A DNA stretch of 64,000 nucleotides from Martelella mediterranea (GCA_003001975.1 PVUG01000012.1:95951-159950); one strand, 5' to 3'. Numbered from the stretch's first letter, positions 1-8,802 are shown. Notes: generated by a model not told the origin, from the letters alone. Numbers and translations are program-made.

Positions 1-530
1 AAGATCGGCAGGTGCCGCCAGTGCAGGAAATCCTCCGACACCGCATGGCCCCAATGCATGGTGTTCCATGTCAGCCCGTGCGAATAATGCTGATAGAAAA
101 GATGGGCGGAGCCATTGAAACGGCCGAAGCCGTTGGGGTCGTTCATCCAGCCGAAGGGCGGACGGAAATGGTAGGAGCCTGGCGCGGGGGCAGGGGCGTT
201 GGCGGCATGCGTGCGCAGCACGGTGATGCCTTCGTCCAGCACCTTGGCATCGGTGAACCAGTAAGCCACCGAAATCGTCGTCGTTTCCGGGTCGTAGGCG
301 CATTCCAGCTCACCGCCATGGGGCACGAAGAACATGCGGAATTCATATTCCTCGGAGTTCTGCACATAGATATTGCCGAACACCTGCTCGTTCAGCGAAA
401 GCCGCATTTCGGCAGGCGCGTGCGGATGAACGGATTTCAGCCAGACATGAAGCACGGCATTGACCGGCACAGTGCCGCGCAATTTGCGCAGGCGGGTCTC
501 GTCGGCGGTTTTCTGCTCAAGCATGGACAT
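1..530 (-). CDS. GH32 glycosidase (beta-fructosidase/levanase type), N-terminal part
   Basis: The protein starts at an ATG ending at 530 (a second ATG lies two codons later) and runs off the left edge, so only about 176 residues are visible. Residues 128-134 read WMNDPNG, the GH32 signature whose Asp (D131) is the catalytic nucleophile; FNGSAHLFYQHY follows, as usual in enzymes hydrolysing sucrose, levan or fructooligosaccharides. Most bacterial GH32 enzymes have this motif close to the N terminus. Here about 120 residues precede it, predicted beta-rich, which suggests an extra N-terminal beta-sandwich domain. There is no signal peptide, so the visible part looks cytoplasmic. Substrate cannot be decided because the specificity motifs are outside the window. 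Confidence 0.88.
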   Translation of the reverse strand, partial: MSMLEQKTADETRLRKLRGTVPVNAVLHVWLKSVHPHAPAEMRLSLNEQVFGNIYVQNSEEYEFRMFFVPHGGELECAYDPETTTISVAYWFTDAKVLDEGITVLRTHAANAPAPAPGSYHFRPPFGWMNDPNGFGRFNGSAHLFYQHYSHGLTWNTMHWGHAVSEDFLHWRHLPI

Positions 531-663
531 TTTGGCCTTATTCCCCGCGTCTGGCGCATGGCGGATCTGAAAAACCCTAAAAAATATGCGCTATTTCTCA
601 TATTCTGCCGCGTGCCCGGTGCAAAATACATCATCTCGGGCGCTGCGGTATCGCTCAAAAGAG

Positions 664-694
664 CCCGCAAGCGCCTGTGAGGTGCGCTTGCGGG
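664..694 (-). terminator. Hairpin downstream of the flavodoxin-like oxidoreductase gene
   Basis: A perfect 11-bp stem (CCCGCAAGCGC, 9-nt loop, GCGCTTGCGGG) lies about 60 bp past the stop at 754. On the minus strand it is followed by CTCTTTTGAG, a weak T-rich tail. It probably ends the six-gene leftward operon. It also lies in the leader region of the GH32 gene, so a regulatory role there is possible. Confidence 0.5.
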
Positions 695-753
695 GTAGTC
701 TTAGACCTAGTGGTCTGAGCGGTGATGTAAAGGGGGGGCGATGGTCTGAAACC

Positions 754-1335
754 TCAGAAAGCCTCCATCTCGGCCTTCACTTTGGCCAGAAAATCGGCGC
801 GCGTCCTGTCGGTGCAGTTGTTCATGTCGTAATGGGCCATGAAGGAAACCGGTGCGCCGAGCTTGATCTGGGCGCGCAGCACGCGCTTGACGATCTTCTT
901 CGGGGGATTGCCGGCCAGAAAGGCGCGCATCGGCGTTGCGCCATAGGTGAAGACGGCGGCGAGTTTGGTGATGTGGCGCAGCGTCGGGGACAGTTTGCCG
1001 TCTTCAAGCGCGAAGGAAACGCCCGGTAGCCAGACCCGGTCGAAATAGCCTTTCAGCATTGCCGGAAAGCCGAAATTCCAGACCGGCGAGACGATCACAA
1101 GCGCTTCCGCCTTTCTGAGCCTTTCGACATAGTCTGCCACCGGCGCGGTATTTTCGGGATAATCATGATAGCCGATCCGCTCCTGCCGGGTCAGAACCGG
1201 CTGGAAATTTTCGGTATAGAGATCGCAGTCGTCGACGTCGTGGCCGGCCTTTTTCAAACTTTCCACGACCTGGGCATGCAGAGCCGCGCCATAGCTGGTC
1301 TCCACCGGATGGCTGTAGAGAACGAGAACCCGCAT
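754..1335 (-). CDS. NAD(P)H dehydrogenase / flavodoxin-fold oxidoreductase
   Basis: A 193-aa protein of the flavodoxin-like NAD(P)H:quinone oxidoreductase family (KefF/MdaB/NQO type), cytoplasmic and expected to bind FMN or FAD. The N terminus MRVLVLYSHP is the phosphate-binding start of the flavodoxin fold. VSPVWNFGFPAMLKGYFDRVW near residues 83-103 is the characteristic flavin/active-site segment of the family. The start lies 1 nt after the FAD oxidase stop at 1337, so it is the last gene of the leftward operon that begins at 6821. In that setting it may recycle a reduced flavin or quinone for the neighbouring FAD oxidase, which is inference. The family call is firm and the substrate is unknown. 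Confidence 0.85.
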   Translation of the reverse strand: MRVLVLYSHPVETSYGAALHAQVVESLKKAGHDVDDCDLYTENFQPVLTRQERIGYHDYPENTAPVADYVERLRKAEALVIVSPVWNFGFPAMLKGYFDRVWLPGVSFALEDGKLSPTLRHITKLAAVFTYGATPMRAFLAGNPPKKIVKRVLRAQIKLGAPVSFMAHYDMNNCTDRTRADFLAKVKAEMEAF

Positions 1336-1336
1336 C

Positions 1337-2752
1337 TCATTGCGCCTCCGTTTCGGCCAGCCCCTTGAACAGGAAATACCGGCCGGCCTTGAAATCGAAA
1401 TCCGGATTTTCCCAGGCGATCATCTTGCCGGGGTTGAGCAGGCCTTTCGGGTCGGTTTCCTTCTTGAAGGCGAGTTGCAGCGTATCGGTCTGCTTCATGC
1501 CGCCTTCTTCCAGCGTGTAGCGGTGCGGGTTGAAGATCGGGCAGCCGTTTTCCTCGTGAATGCGGATGATCTCTTCCAGCCGTTCGGCCGTGGTGTAGCG
1601 CACCAGCGGCAGGCCGGAACACTGGATGGCGCCGTCGAAGCGCATGAATTCAAGATGGCCAATCACCTCGTCGCCGAAGATTTCGCACATCTTCTCCACC
1701 TTGGCGACATGATCGGGGCCGGGATACTGCACCTGAAGATAGGTGAAGGAGCCGGGCTGTTTCTTCAGCGCCCGCAGCGTGGTGTGGTTCCAGGCCAGCT
1801 CATAGGCGCGCGGCATGCCGCGCAGGCTTTCCGCCTCATCGGCACGGAAGCGGATTTCGCCCTTGTGCAGCTTCACCAGCGCTTCGAAAGGAGCCATGGC
1901 ATGCGGCGCAACCATGACCACGGAGACGGCTTCGTTTTCCTTCAGATAAGGCTGATGACGGCTGAAAAAGGCATGGGGAACCGGTGCGGCAATCGGCGCG
2001 ATTTCCTTGGTCAGGATGCCGTTGCTGGCGGCCAGCGCATCGGAAAAGCGTACCGCATCCATGAATGTGTCGTGCCCGACAATCACGTCGACCCAGTCAT
2101 AGGCGGGCGCCAGCGGCATTTCCACTTCGGTGATGATGCCGTTGGTGCCGTAGGCGTGGCTCACCTTCATCAGGTCGCGCGCGGTCAGTTCCATCACGCG
2201 CGGCTCCGCCTCCATCGTGACAATTCTGAGTTTGAGGACATTGCCGAGATCGCGCAAACCGCCCCAGGTGATCGAGCCGACGCCGCCGGAGCCGCCGGCG
2301 ACAAAGCCGCCAAGGGTGGCCGAACTGGTGGTCGAGGGGTGAAAGCGAAGTTCCTGTCCGGTCTCTTCCTTCAACTGCTTGTCGAGCCGGGCACAGATGA
2401 TGCCGGCTTCGGCGACCACGCGGCCGGCATGCACCTCCTTGATGGCGTTCATCTTGGTCATGTCGAGAACGATACCGCCCGAAAGCGGCATGCACTGGCC
2501 GTAATTGCCGGTACCGCCGCCGCGCGCCGTCACCGGGGCGTCATGCCTGAAGGCGGTCTTCAGGACCCGGATAACCTCTTCCTCGTTCTTCGGCGAGACG
2601 ACCAGATCGCCGGTCACCTGTTCGAGCTGTTCCTTCAGGATCGGCGAGTACCAGTAGAAATCCCGGCTCTTGCGCAAAACCATGTTGGGATTGTCGTCAA
2701 CGGTAATGCCGTCGAGTTCGGCCTTGATCTGCTGATAGTCCGGCATGTTCAC
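1337..2752 (-). CDS. FAD-binding oxidase (GlcD/4-cresol dehydrogenase type)
   Basis: A 471-aa oxidoreductase with an N-terminal PCMH-type FAD-binding domain. LVVSPKNEEEVIRVLKTAFRH (about 50-70) followed by ARGGGTGNYGQ (77-87) is the pyrophosphate-binding region seen in GlcD, D-lactate dehydrogenase and vanillyl-alcohol oxidases. TLGGFVAGGSGGVGSITWGG (about 147-166) is the second FAD contact. FNPHRYTLEEGG and LLNPGKMI near the C terminus match the family's C-terminal cap. Its ATG overlaps the stop of the upstream amidohydrolase by 4 nt (ATGA), so the two are translationally coupled. It probably oxidises the product of that amidohydrolase or of the creatininase-type enzyme nearby; the actual substrate cannot be read from the sequence. 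Confidence 0.87.
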   Translation of the reverse strand: MNMPDYQQIKAELDGITVDDNPNMVLRKSRDFYWYSPILKEQLEQVTGDLVVSPKNEEEVIRVLKTAFRHDAPVTARGGGTGNYGQCMPLSGGIVLDMTKMNAIKEVHAGRVVAEAGIICARLDKQLKEETGQELRFHPSTTSSATLGGFVAGGSGGVGSITWGGLRDLGNVLKLRIVTMEAEPRVMELTARDLMKVSHAYGTNGIITEVEMPLAPAYDWVDVIVGHDTFMDAVRFSDALAASNGILTKEIAPIAAPVPHAFFSRHQPYLKENEAVSVVMVAPHAMAPFEALVKLHKGEIRFRADEAESLRGMPRAYELAWNHTTLRALKKQPGSFTYLQVQYPGPDHVAKVEKMCEIFGDEVIGHLEFMRFDGAIQCSGLPLVRYTTAERLEEIIRIHEENGCPIFNPHRYTLEEGGMKQTDTLQLAFKKETDPKGLLNPGKMIAWENPDFDFKAGRYFLFKGLAETEAQ

Positions 2753-4059
2753 TTATCCATAAGCGGGTCAAGTTCGCGATAATCCGGCAGGCTGCGGTCG
2801 ATGCCCATGCCATTCCGCATCACGATGCGGTCGGCCTGCGGACGAGAAAGAAATTCGCTCCAGCGCCGTGCGCTGAAAAGCACGAGATCGGCGGGACCGC
2901 CTGCGGCGATCATCCCGCGCTCGCCCCGCCCGAGAATTTCGGCAGGCGTGCGGGTGACGATCCGGGCGGTGTCGTCCAGCGGGTGGTCGAGCTGGAGAAT
3001 GCGCACGGCCTCGCGGATGACCTCGACGGGGTCGAGATCGCCATAGGCATAGAACGGATCGCGGGTGTTGTCGGAGGCGACGGCCGTCTTCACGCCGGCA
3101 GCCGCAAGCTCCTTGAACAGCGTCACGCCCCGCCACCGCGGCGTGCGGCCCTGGTGGCGGTCTTGCAGATACATGTTGCACATCGGCAGCGAGACGACGG
3201 AAAGCCCGGCCTCGGCCACAAGGTCGATCGTGCGTTTTGCCGTTTCCTCGTCCTGACGGGCCAGAGAACAGCAATGGCCGACGGTGACCGAACCTTCATA
3301 GCCGTTGCGCAGCTTGGCCTCGGCAATGCGGCTTAAGGTCAGCACCTCACGGTCCTCTGTCTCGTCGACATGAAGGTCGATATCGAGGCCGTTGTCGCCT
3401 GCCGCCTGAAACAGGCGATCAAGCCGCGCGTCGAGGTCCGGCAGCATCTGTGTCACGCCGCCGACAAGGCCGTTATGGCGTTTCAAAAGCGCGATCAGAT
3501 CGTCGAAAAACGGCTCGAAGATCATGTCGATTGCAAACAGCGCCACGGCCTGAAGCTCGACCCGTCCCGCCCATCTGGCGCGCATGTCGGAAAATACCTC
3601 GAACGAGATGTCGTGTTGCGGCGGCAGGCTGTCGATATGGGTTCTGAGAAGGCCGGTGCCGTGGGCATAGGCCGATTTCAGCGAGAATTCCATGCGGGCG
3701 GCGACGTCTTCGGCCGACCAGTTGGCCTGACGGTCGGCCATCACGTTTTCAAGCGCGCCCATGAAGGTGCCATCGGGATTGCGGCGGCGCTCCCAGATAT
3801 GGCCCTTGTCGATATGAGTGTGCATGTCGGTGAACGAGGGCCAGACCATGCCGTCGCGCATATCGGCTGCAGGAAGGGCGGTGGGCGCCGTGCCGGCCGG
3901 CAGAATGGCGCCGATCTTGCCATCGGTGACCACGATATCGGTTGAAACAAGGCCTTCCCGGGCCGCAAAGCCGTTCGCATCCGGAAGGCAGATTGCGGGG
4001 ATGGTCGCCCGTGAAAGTGCAAATGACGGCGCGTTCGGCAGTGTCATGAAATCCGCCAT
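2749..4059 (-). CDS. Cytosine deaminase-like amidohydrolase
   Basis: A 436-aa metal-dependent hydrolase of the amidohydrolase superfamily, closest in motif layout to CodA-type cytosine deaminases. The metal ligands are visible: HTHIDKGH (H80, H82), DLHVDETEDRE, VGHCCSLA and the aspartate of ASDNTRDPFYAYGD. The last motif corresponds to the GHDDVFDPWYPLG region of cytosine deaminase. The enzyme should be a cytoplasmic TIM barrel that deaminates or hydrolyses a cyclic amidine or amide. E. coli CodA-type enzymes also accept creatinine-like rings, which is relevant because a creatininase-family gene sits nearby. The ATG overlaps the permease stop by 1 nt. The exact substrate is unknown. Confidence 0.85.
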   Translation of the reverse strand: MADFMTLPNAPSFALSRATIPAICLPDANGFAAREGLVSTDIVVTDGKIGAILPAGTAPTALPAADMRDGMVWPSFTDMHTHIDKGHIWERRRNPDGTFMGALENVMADRQANWSAEDVAARMEFSLKSAYAHGTGLLRTHIDSLPPQHDISFEVFSDMRARWAGRVELQAVALFAIDMIFEPFFDDLIALLKRHNGLVGGVTQMLPDLDARLDRLFQAAGDNGLDIDLHVDETEDREVLTLSRIAEAKLRNGYEGSVTVGHCCSLARQDEETAKRTIDLVAEAGLSVVSLPMCNMYLQDRHQGRTPRWRGVTLFKELAAAGVKTAVASDNTRDPFYAYGDLDPVEVIREAVRILQLDHPLDDTARIVTRTPAEILGRGERGMIAAGGPADLVLFSARRWSEFLSRPQADRIVMRNGMGIDRSLPDYRELDPLMDK

Positions 4060-4913
4060 CAGTTTTCCCTCTTCAGGCTGCTTTCATGCCAGCGATGCAG
4101 GAACAGCCAGGCGATGAAGGATGTGAGCGCGAAGATGGCGACGCCGAGACAGGCGAGCATGAACAGTGCTGCGAACAGACGCGGAATATTGAGCCGGTAC
4201 TGCGCCTCCAGAAGCCGGAAGGCAAGGCCGGAGCCCGCACCGGCCGACCCGGCCGCAAATTCGGCGACCACGGCGGCAATCAGCGCCAGCCCGCCGCCGA
4301 TCCTCAGCCCGGTCATGAAATAGGGCAGCGAGGCGGGCAGTTTCAGGTGGATCAGCGTCTGCCAACGCGAGGCGCCGTAAAGTTCGAACAGGTTCAACAG
4401 GTTGTGGTCGACGCTCTTCAGCCCCTGCGCCATGTTGGATAGGATCGGAAAGAAGGCGACCAGAAAGGCGCAGATCAGCAGCGCCACCTGCGTCGTCGGC
4501 GTGTAGATCAGGATCAGCGGCGCAATCGCGACGATCGGGGTGACCTGCAGGATCACGGTGATCGGGTAAAGCGCGGTCTCGATCCAGCGCGACTGCACCA
4601 TGATGACGGCAAGACCGACACCGCCGGCCAGCGCAAGACCGAGCGAAATGAAGGTGATCTTGGTTGTCACCCACAGCGCCGGGGCTAGTATGCCCCAGTC
4701 CTCGACAAAAGCTTCGGCTACCAGCGCGGGGCCGGGCAGGATGTAATGCGGGGTCTGGTAGATGATCACGATCGCCTGCCAGATTGCCACCAGAAGCGCG
4801 AGTACGGCAATCGGGATCAGGATTTTGAGAATGGTTTCGCCGTGACGGGCGAAGAAGCCGGGTTGGGCGTAAACCGTGTCGTCCGGCTGCGTGGCGGTTA
4901 CCTTGTCGCTCAT
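4059..4913 (-). CDS. ABC transporter permease (NitT/TauT family)
   Basis: A 284-aa inner-membrane permease with about six predicted helices, the first near residues 31-52 (ILIPIAVLALLVAIWQAIVI). LFELYGASRWQTLIHLKLPASLP is the EAA-type loop that docks on the ATPase. This architecture belongs to the nitrate/taurine/thiamine-precursor importer class (SsuC, TauC, ThiX). It lies between the ATPase gene and the amidohydrolase with 1-nt overlaps on both sides, so transport and catabolism are co-expressed. The neighbours suggest uptake of a small heterocyclic nitrogen compound; this is inference. Confidence 0.9.
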   Translation of the reverse strand: MSDKVTATQPDDTVYAQPGFFARHGETILKILIPIAVLALLVAIWQAIVIIYQTPHYILPGPALVAEAFVEDWGILAPALWVTTKITFISLGLALAGGVGLAVIMVQSRWIETALYPITVILQVTPIVAIAPLILIYTPTTQVALLICAFLVAFFPILSNMAQGLKSVDHNLLNLFELYGASRWQTLIHLKLPASLPYFMTGLRIGGGLALIAAVVAEFAAGSAGAGSGLAFRLLEAQYRLNIPRLFAALFMLACLGVAIFALTSFIAWLFLHRWHESSLKREN

Positions 4914-5752
4914 CAGTGTTCTCCCCCGGCGGCGTGGATTGCGCCCTGCAGCGCATGAGACACTTTCGCGCAGGCCTGGTGGTATTCGTCCGAAGAACGA
5001 TAGTCCTCATCGCGAACCTGGCTGGTGTCGAGCGGGAAATCGTCGAAAACCTGCCCCGGACGGGCGCGCATGACTACGATGCGGTTTGAAAGATAGGCGG
5101 ATTCGAACACCGAATGGGTCACGAACACGACGGTGATGCCGGTTTCGCGCCAGAGCCGCAGAACATCGTCGTTGAGCCGCTGGCGGGTGATTTCGTCAAG
5201 GGCTGCAAAGGGCTCGTCCATCAGCAGCAGTTTCGGGTTGGTGACAAGCGCGCGGGCAATCGAAACCCGCATTTTCATGCCGCCGGAAAGCTCGCGCGGA
5301 TATGCATCGGCAAAATCCTCGAGGCCGACGGTTTTCAGGACATCCATGATCCGCTCGCGTGTGCCGGCTTTTGACTGGCCGCGCAGTTTCAGCGGCAGGT
5401 AGACATTGCCGAAAACCGTGGCCCAGGGCATCAGCGTCGGTTCCTGAAACACGAAGCTGATATCGCCTTCGGGACGGCCCTTGGCGGAAATGCGTGAACT
5501 TGGCCAGTCAATAGTGCCGCGGGTGACATCGCCGAGTGCCGCGATGATCCTGAGCGCGGTTGATTTACCGCAGCCGGAGGGGCCGAGCAGGCTGACAAAC
5601 TCACCCTGACGCACGGTCAGCGACATGTCGGAAAGTGCGATGGTGCCGTTGGAGAAGATCTTGGTGACATGCTCCATCCGCACCAGGGACTTTTGCAAAG
5701 GCGGCGATGCCGGGGTCTCGGCACTAGCGTTCGGCATGCGGTTATCCTGCAT
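4913..5752 (-). CDS. ABC transporter ATP-binding protein (NitT/TauT family)
   Basis: A 279-aa cytoplasmic ATPase. Walker A is GPSGCGKST (57-65), the Q-loop is in FVFQEPTLMPW, the signature is LSGGMKMR, Walker B is LLLMDEPFAALDE and the switch His is in VFVTHSVFESAYL. These are the motifs of the SsuB/TauB group. It pairs with the permease (1-nt overlap) and the binding protein upstream (61-nt gap). The N-terminal 20-25 residues before KSLVRMEHVTKIF are poorly conserved-looking; a downstream start is possible. Confidence 0.92.
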   Translation of the reverse strand: MQDNRMPNASAETPASPPLQKSLVRMEHVTKIFSNGTIALSDMSLTVRQGEFVSLLGPSGCGKSTALRIIAALGDVTRGTIDWPSSRISAKGRPEGDISFVFQEPTLMPWATVFGNVYLPLKLRGQSKAGTRERIMDVLKTVGLEDFADAYPRELSGGMKMRVSIARALVTNPKLLLMDEPFAALDEITRQRLNDDVLRLWRETGITVVFVTHSVFESAYLSNRIVVMRARPGQVFDDFPLDTSQVRDEDYRSSDEYHQACAKVSHALQGAIHAAGGEH

Positions 5753-5813
5753 TCAATTCAAAATCCCGTTTCGCGCGGCAAGGCGCGAAACGGAGTGCCG
5801 GGGTATTTCCCGT

Positions 5814-6821
5814 TTATTTCATCAGATCCATGCCAACGCCCTTGCAGACGAACTGGGTCGTGAAGGCCTTGGTATAGTCGAGATCGGCTTCAAACAGGCC
5901 GATATCGACCATGTCTTCAAAGAAGGTCTTGTAATGGGCGTCGGTAATGCAGCCGATGCCGCCTTCGTCGGCATCACCGGAGACAACGATGCCGTATTCC
6001 TTCATCTTGTCGATGGAGAAGGCGATCTGCTCATCCGTCATTTCCGGATTGTCTTTCTTGATGAGGTCGTTGGCAGCCGTGTTGTCGCCATAGAGGTAGT
6101 TGTACCAGCCCTCGATCGAGGCATCGACGAAACGCTGGACGAGGTCCGGGTTTTCGTCGACCAGCTTCTGCTGGGCGGTGATCATCGTCGAATAGGGTGA
6201 ATAGCCGCTGTCGGCGAGCAGGAACACTTCCGGTGTCCAGCCGGCTTCCCGTTCCACCGAGTAGGGTTCGGAGGTCAGATAACCCTGCTGGGCCGATTCC
6301 GGATCGGCGATGAACGGTGCCGGGTTGAAGGTATAGGGCTTGTACTGGGCATCGTCGAAGCCGTCGAAATTGGCCTTCATCCACTGGAAGTAGGAAAGAA
6401 AACCGTCCTTGCCCATGAAAATGGTCGGCAGCTTGGCCAGATCGGCGAATTCCTCGATGCCCTGATCGGGGTGGGCCATCAGGATCTGCGGGTCCTTCTG
6501 GAACATGGCGGCGACATCGATCACCGGAATGCCCTCGACCACGGCATCCAGTTCGCCCTGCGGCGATCCCATGTAGAAATCGACCTTGCCGGCAATCAGA
6601 AGCGAGCGGTTGGCGGCCTGCGGTCCACCCTGAACGATGGTCACATCCAGCCCGTATTTTTCATAGGTGCCATCGGCCACGGCCTGATAGAACCCGCCAT
6701 GTTCGGCCTGTGCCAGCCAGTTGGTGCCGTAGGTGACCTCATCCAGCGCAAAGGCGGGCGTGGCAGCCGCTGCCAGCAAGGCAGCGCCGGCTAATGCGGC
6801 GGTCTTTGAGGTAGTCGACAT
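5814..6821 (-). CDS. Periplasmic substrate-binding protein, NMT1/THI5-like
   Basis: A 335-aa secreted protein with a clear Sec signal peptide (residues 1-25, cleavage near TPAFA-LDE). The mature start VTYGTNWLAQAEHGGFYQAVADGTYEKYGLDVTI is typical of NMT1/THI5-like binding proteins, which bind hydroxymethylpyrimidine-type, nitrile-type or other small nitrogenous ligands. It is the first gene of the leftward operon (6821 to 754), with the LysR regulator transcribed away from it. The two cysteines near the C-terminal third (GIGCITD, QFVCKG) could form a disulfide. Ligand identity is not readable; the enzyme neighbours favour a pyrimidine-, hydantoin- or creatinine-like molecule. Confidence 0.9.
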   Translation of the reverse strand: MSTTSKTAALAGAALLAAAATPAFALDEVTYGTNWLAQAEHGGFYQAVADGTYEKYGLDVTIVQGGPQAANRSLLIAGKVDFYMGSPQGELDAVVEGIPVIDVAAMFQKDPQILMAHPDQGIEEFADLAKLPTIFMGKDGFLSYFQWMKANFDGFDDAQYKPYTFNPAPFIADPESAQQGYLTSEPYSVEREAGWTPEVFLLADSGYSPYSTMITAQQKLVDENPDLVQRFVDASIEGWYNYLYGDNTAANDLIKKDNPEMTDEQIAFSIDKMKEYGIVVSGDADEGGIGCITDAHYKTFFEDMVDIGLFEADLDYTKAFTTQFVCKGVGMDLMK

Positions 6822-6941
6822 AAGCTGTTCCCCTTCGCTTTTCGTCGTGTCGCTTTCCAGAACTGCATTTGAGCGGCTTCACCGCTGTTTGAGAAGCATC
6901 AAATTTCGTGCGCATTGATGCCTTTTTTGCACAGGCGGCGC

Positions 6942-6960
6942 GATTGTTATAAATGTAATC
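6942..6960. promoter_or_regulatory. Candidate LysR-type binding site
   Basis: GATT, 11 bp, AATC forms an interrupted dyad containing the T-N11-A core used by LysR regulators. It lies in the divergent region between the binding-protein gene (start 6821) and the LysR gene (start 7014), where autoregulated LysR sites normally are. No strong promoter hexamers were assigned. Confidence 0.4.
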
Positions 6961-7013
6961 GAACTGCGCAAAATTTGGTCAGAGCCGGTTCTTTTACGCT
7001 TGAGTTTACGCCC

Positions 7014-7955
7014 ATGCTGCACTCCAGGAAACTGCAATATATCGATGAAATTGCCCGATGCGGTTCAATCCGCAAGGCGGCCCAGCGGTTGAATGTCGCC
7101 TCATCCGCCGTCAACCGGCAAATTCTGGCGCTGGAGGAGGAATTCGGCGCGCCGCTGTTCGAACGGCTGCCGCGGGGCTTGCGGCTGACAGCGGCCGGCG
7201 AAATGTGCGTGGAGCATATCCGCGAGGTGCTGAAGGGCTATGAACGGCTAGAATCACGCATCCGCGCATTGAAAATGCCACAGGCCGGCAAGGTGACGCT
7301 GGTGGCAACCGTCGGGCTTGCAGCCGGTCCGCTGCAGGAGATCATCGGCCGTTTTGTCGCCGACAATCCGAGAATCCGTATCCATCTCAGGTCCGATGGC
7401 GGCACCACGACGATTGCCAATGTGCTGACCGGCGATGTCGATCTCGGCCTCGGCTTCAACATTCCGCCGACCCCCGGCATTCGCACGCTGGCATCCTTCG
7501 ATGTGCCGATCGGGGCCGTGATGCCGACGGACCATCGCCTCGCGAAGGAAGACCGCGTGAATGTCTCCGATGTCGTGCAGGAGCCGCTGGTTCTGGCGCA
7601 GCCGGGAACCAGTCTGCGTCACGTGATCAATCTGGCGCTCTCACCGCTGTCGCTGCCGATCGAGCCGGTGGTCGAGACCAATGCGTCGGAGATGCTGAAA
7701 GGTCTGGTCAAGCGCGGCACGGGGCTGACCTTTCTCAACCCGCTCGATGTCTATGTCGAATGCCAGAAGGGTGAGCTTGCCTTCCGCCCGCTCGCCGATC
7801 CGCATGTGCGCCATCAGCCGATGAAGCTGTTTTCCCGCGCCCGCGCGCCGCTGGATGCGGCCAGCAGCCTGTTTGTCGATTACCTGCTGAAGGAAATCGC
7901 AGCGATGATCGAGACGCTGCAGGAGCGCCACCACCTGCCGCCGTCGCCGGGCTGA
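7014..7955 (+). CDS. LysR-family transcriptional regulator
   Basis: A 313-aa regulator. The N-terminal winged helix-turn-helix reads LQYIDEIARCGSIRKAAQRLNVASSAVNRQI (about 6-36), followed by LEEEFGAPLFERLPRGLRLTAAGE, the standard LysR linker. The rest is a periplasmic-binding-protein-like effector domain. The ATG at 7014 is chosen because it starts right before the HTH at the usual distance, although an open frame extends further upstream. It is divergent from the transporter/catabolic operon and convergent with the creatininase gene, whose stop directly abuts its own stop, so it is the likely local regulator. The effector is unknown. Confidence 0.9.
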   Translation: MLHSRKLQYIDEIARCGSIRKAAQRLNVASSAVNRQILALEEEFGAPLFERLPRGLRLTAAGEMCVEHIREVLKGYERLESRIRALKMPQAGKVTLVATVGLAAGPLQEIIGRFVADNPRIRIHLRSDGGTTTIANVLTGDVDLGLGFNIPPTPGIRTLASFDVPIGAVMPTDHRLAKEDRVNVSDVVQEPLVLAQPGTSLRHVINLALSPLSLPIEPVVETNASEMLKGLVKRGTGLTFLNPLDVYVECQKGELAFRPLADPHVRHQPMKLFSRARAPLDAASSLFVDYLLKEIAAMIETLQERHHLPPSPG

Positions 7956-8756
7956 TCAGGCCGGCGTATAGAGTTTGTCGAGCGGATAGGCGACGACATC
8001 CTCGACCAGCTCGATAAAGCCCTCGATCTGGTGACGGGCGATTGCTGCGCCCTTTTCAGCCGTCGCAATCGCGGCATTGCCGAGCGCGCCCTTGGGGTTC
8101 AGATCGTGGGCGACCCAGGCGAGCGCATTCGGAGGCGTCGGCTGCAGGCGGCGGGTGTTTTCCTTCTGCCATTTGGCCAATGACGCGAAGTTTTCGGCAT
8201 TTTCCATTTTCACGAGTTCCGGGCGGAAGTGAAGCATCAGCGAAGTTTCGACCTCGCCGCCGTGAATGCCATAGGTGCGTTCTTCCTCGCTGATCATGCC
8301 GTCCGGCGTGCCGAAGCGCGCCCATTGGGTGGCAACGGCGACCATCTCGAAGCGCACCCGCATTTCGCGCGCGACGATGCTCATGATGTCGAGATTGCCG
8401 CCATGGCTGTTGACCATGATGATTTTGCGAAGCCCGGCGGCTGCCACCTTTTCGCCAATCGTCGTCCAGGCCGGGATCAGAAGGTCCGCCCCGAAGGAGA
8501 GCGTGCCGGGGCCGTGGATATGCTCGTTGGCCTTGCCGATTTCCTGAACGGGAAGCACCAGCACGTCGAGATTGTCGGGGATGTTTTCCTGCAGCGTGTC
8601 GAGCATGCCCTGCGCAATCGCCACATCGGTGGCGACCGGCAGATGGGGGCCGTGCTGTTCGGTCGAGGCAAGCGGCAGGATGGCAACGGTGTTCGCCGGG
8701 TCCAGAGCGCTGAATTCCGGGCTTGTCAGTTCATTCCAGTAGAAGCGCTTGGCCAT
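7956..8756 (-). CDS. Creatininase-family amidohydrolase
   Basis: A 266-aa enzyme of the creatininase/formamide-hydrolase family. PLASTEQHGPHLPVATD holds the metal ligands (E33, H35, D44), and IMVNSHGGN and YGIHGGEVETS hold the other conserved His and Glu residues. Family members hydrolyse creatinine to creatine, cleave N-formyl amides (ArfB) or process cyclic amides. The ATG at 8756 is preferred to an upstream ATG because the family begins with this short Met-Ala-Lys-Arg-Phe segment and an AGG-type ribosome site precedes it. It is transcribed toward the LysR gene with no spacer. It may act on the same compound as the cytosine-deaminase-like enzyme at 2749-4059; this is inference. Confidence 0.85.
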   Translation of the reverse strand: MAKRFYWNELTSPEFSALDPANTVAILPLASTEQHGPHLPVATDVAIAQGMLDTLQENIPDNLDVLVLPVQEIGKANEHIHGPGTLSFGADLLIPAWTTIGEKVAAAGLRKIIMVNSHGGNLDIMSIVAREMRVRFEMVAVATQWARFGTPDGMISEEERTYGIHGGEVETSLMLHFRPELVKMENAENFASLAKWQKENTRRLQPTPPNALAWVAHDLNPKGALGNAAIATAEKGAAIARHQIEGFIELVEDVVAYPLDKLYTPA

Positions 8757-8783
8757 GTCGATCAACCTGTTTGATGTTCCCGT

Positions 8784-8802
8784 GCCGCATCCCCTGTGCG
8801 GC
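8784..8802 (-). terminator. GC-rich hairpin after the EamA gene
   Basis: GCCGCA, 7-nt loop, TGCGGC lies between the creatininase start (8756) and the EamA stop (8883). It has no good T-run on either side, so terminator function is uncertain. Confidence 0.3.

Noticed and set aside
703..716. AGACC-TAGT-GGTCT as a GntR operator for the GH32 gene
   Set aside because: Arms are only 5 bp and the site is about 170 bp from the start; too weak to list as a feature.
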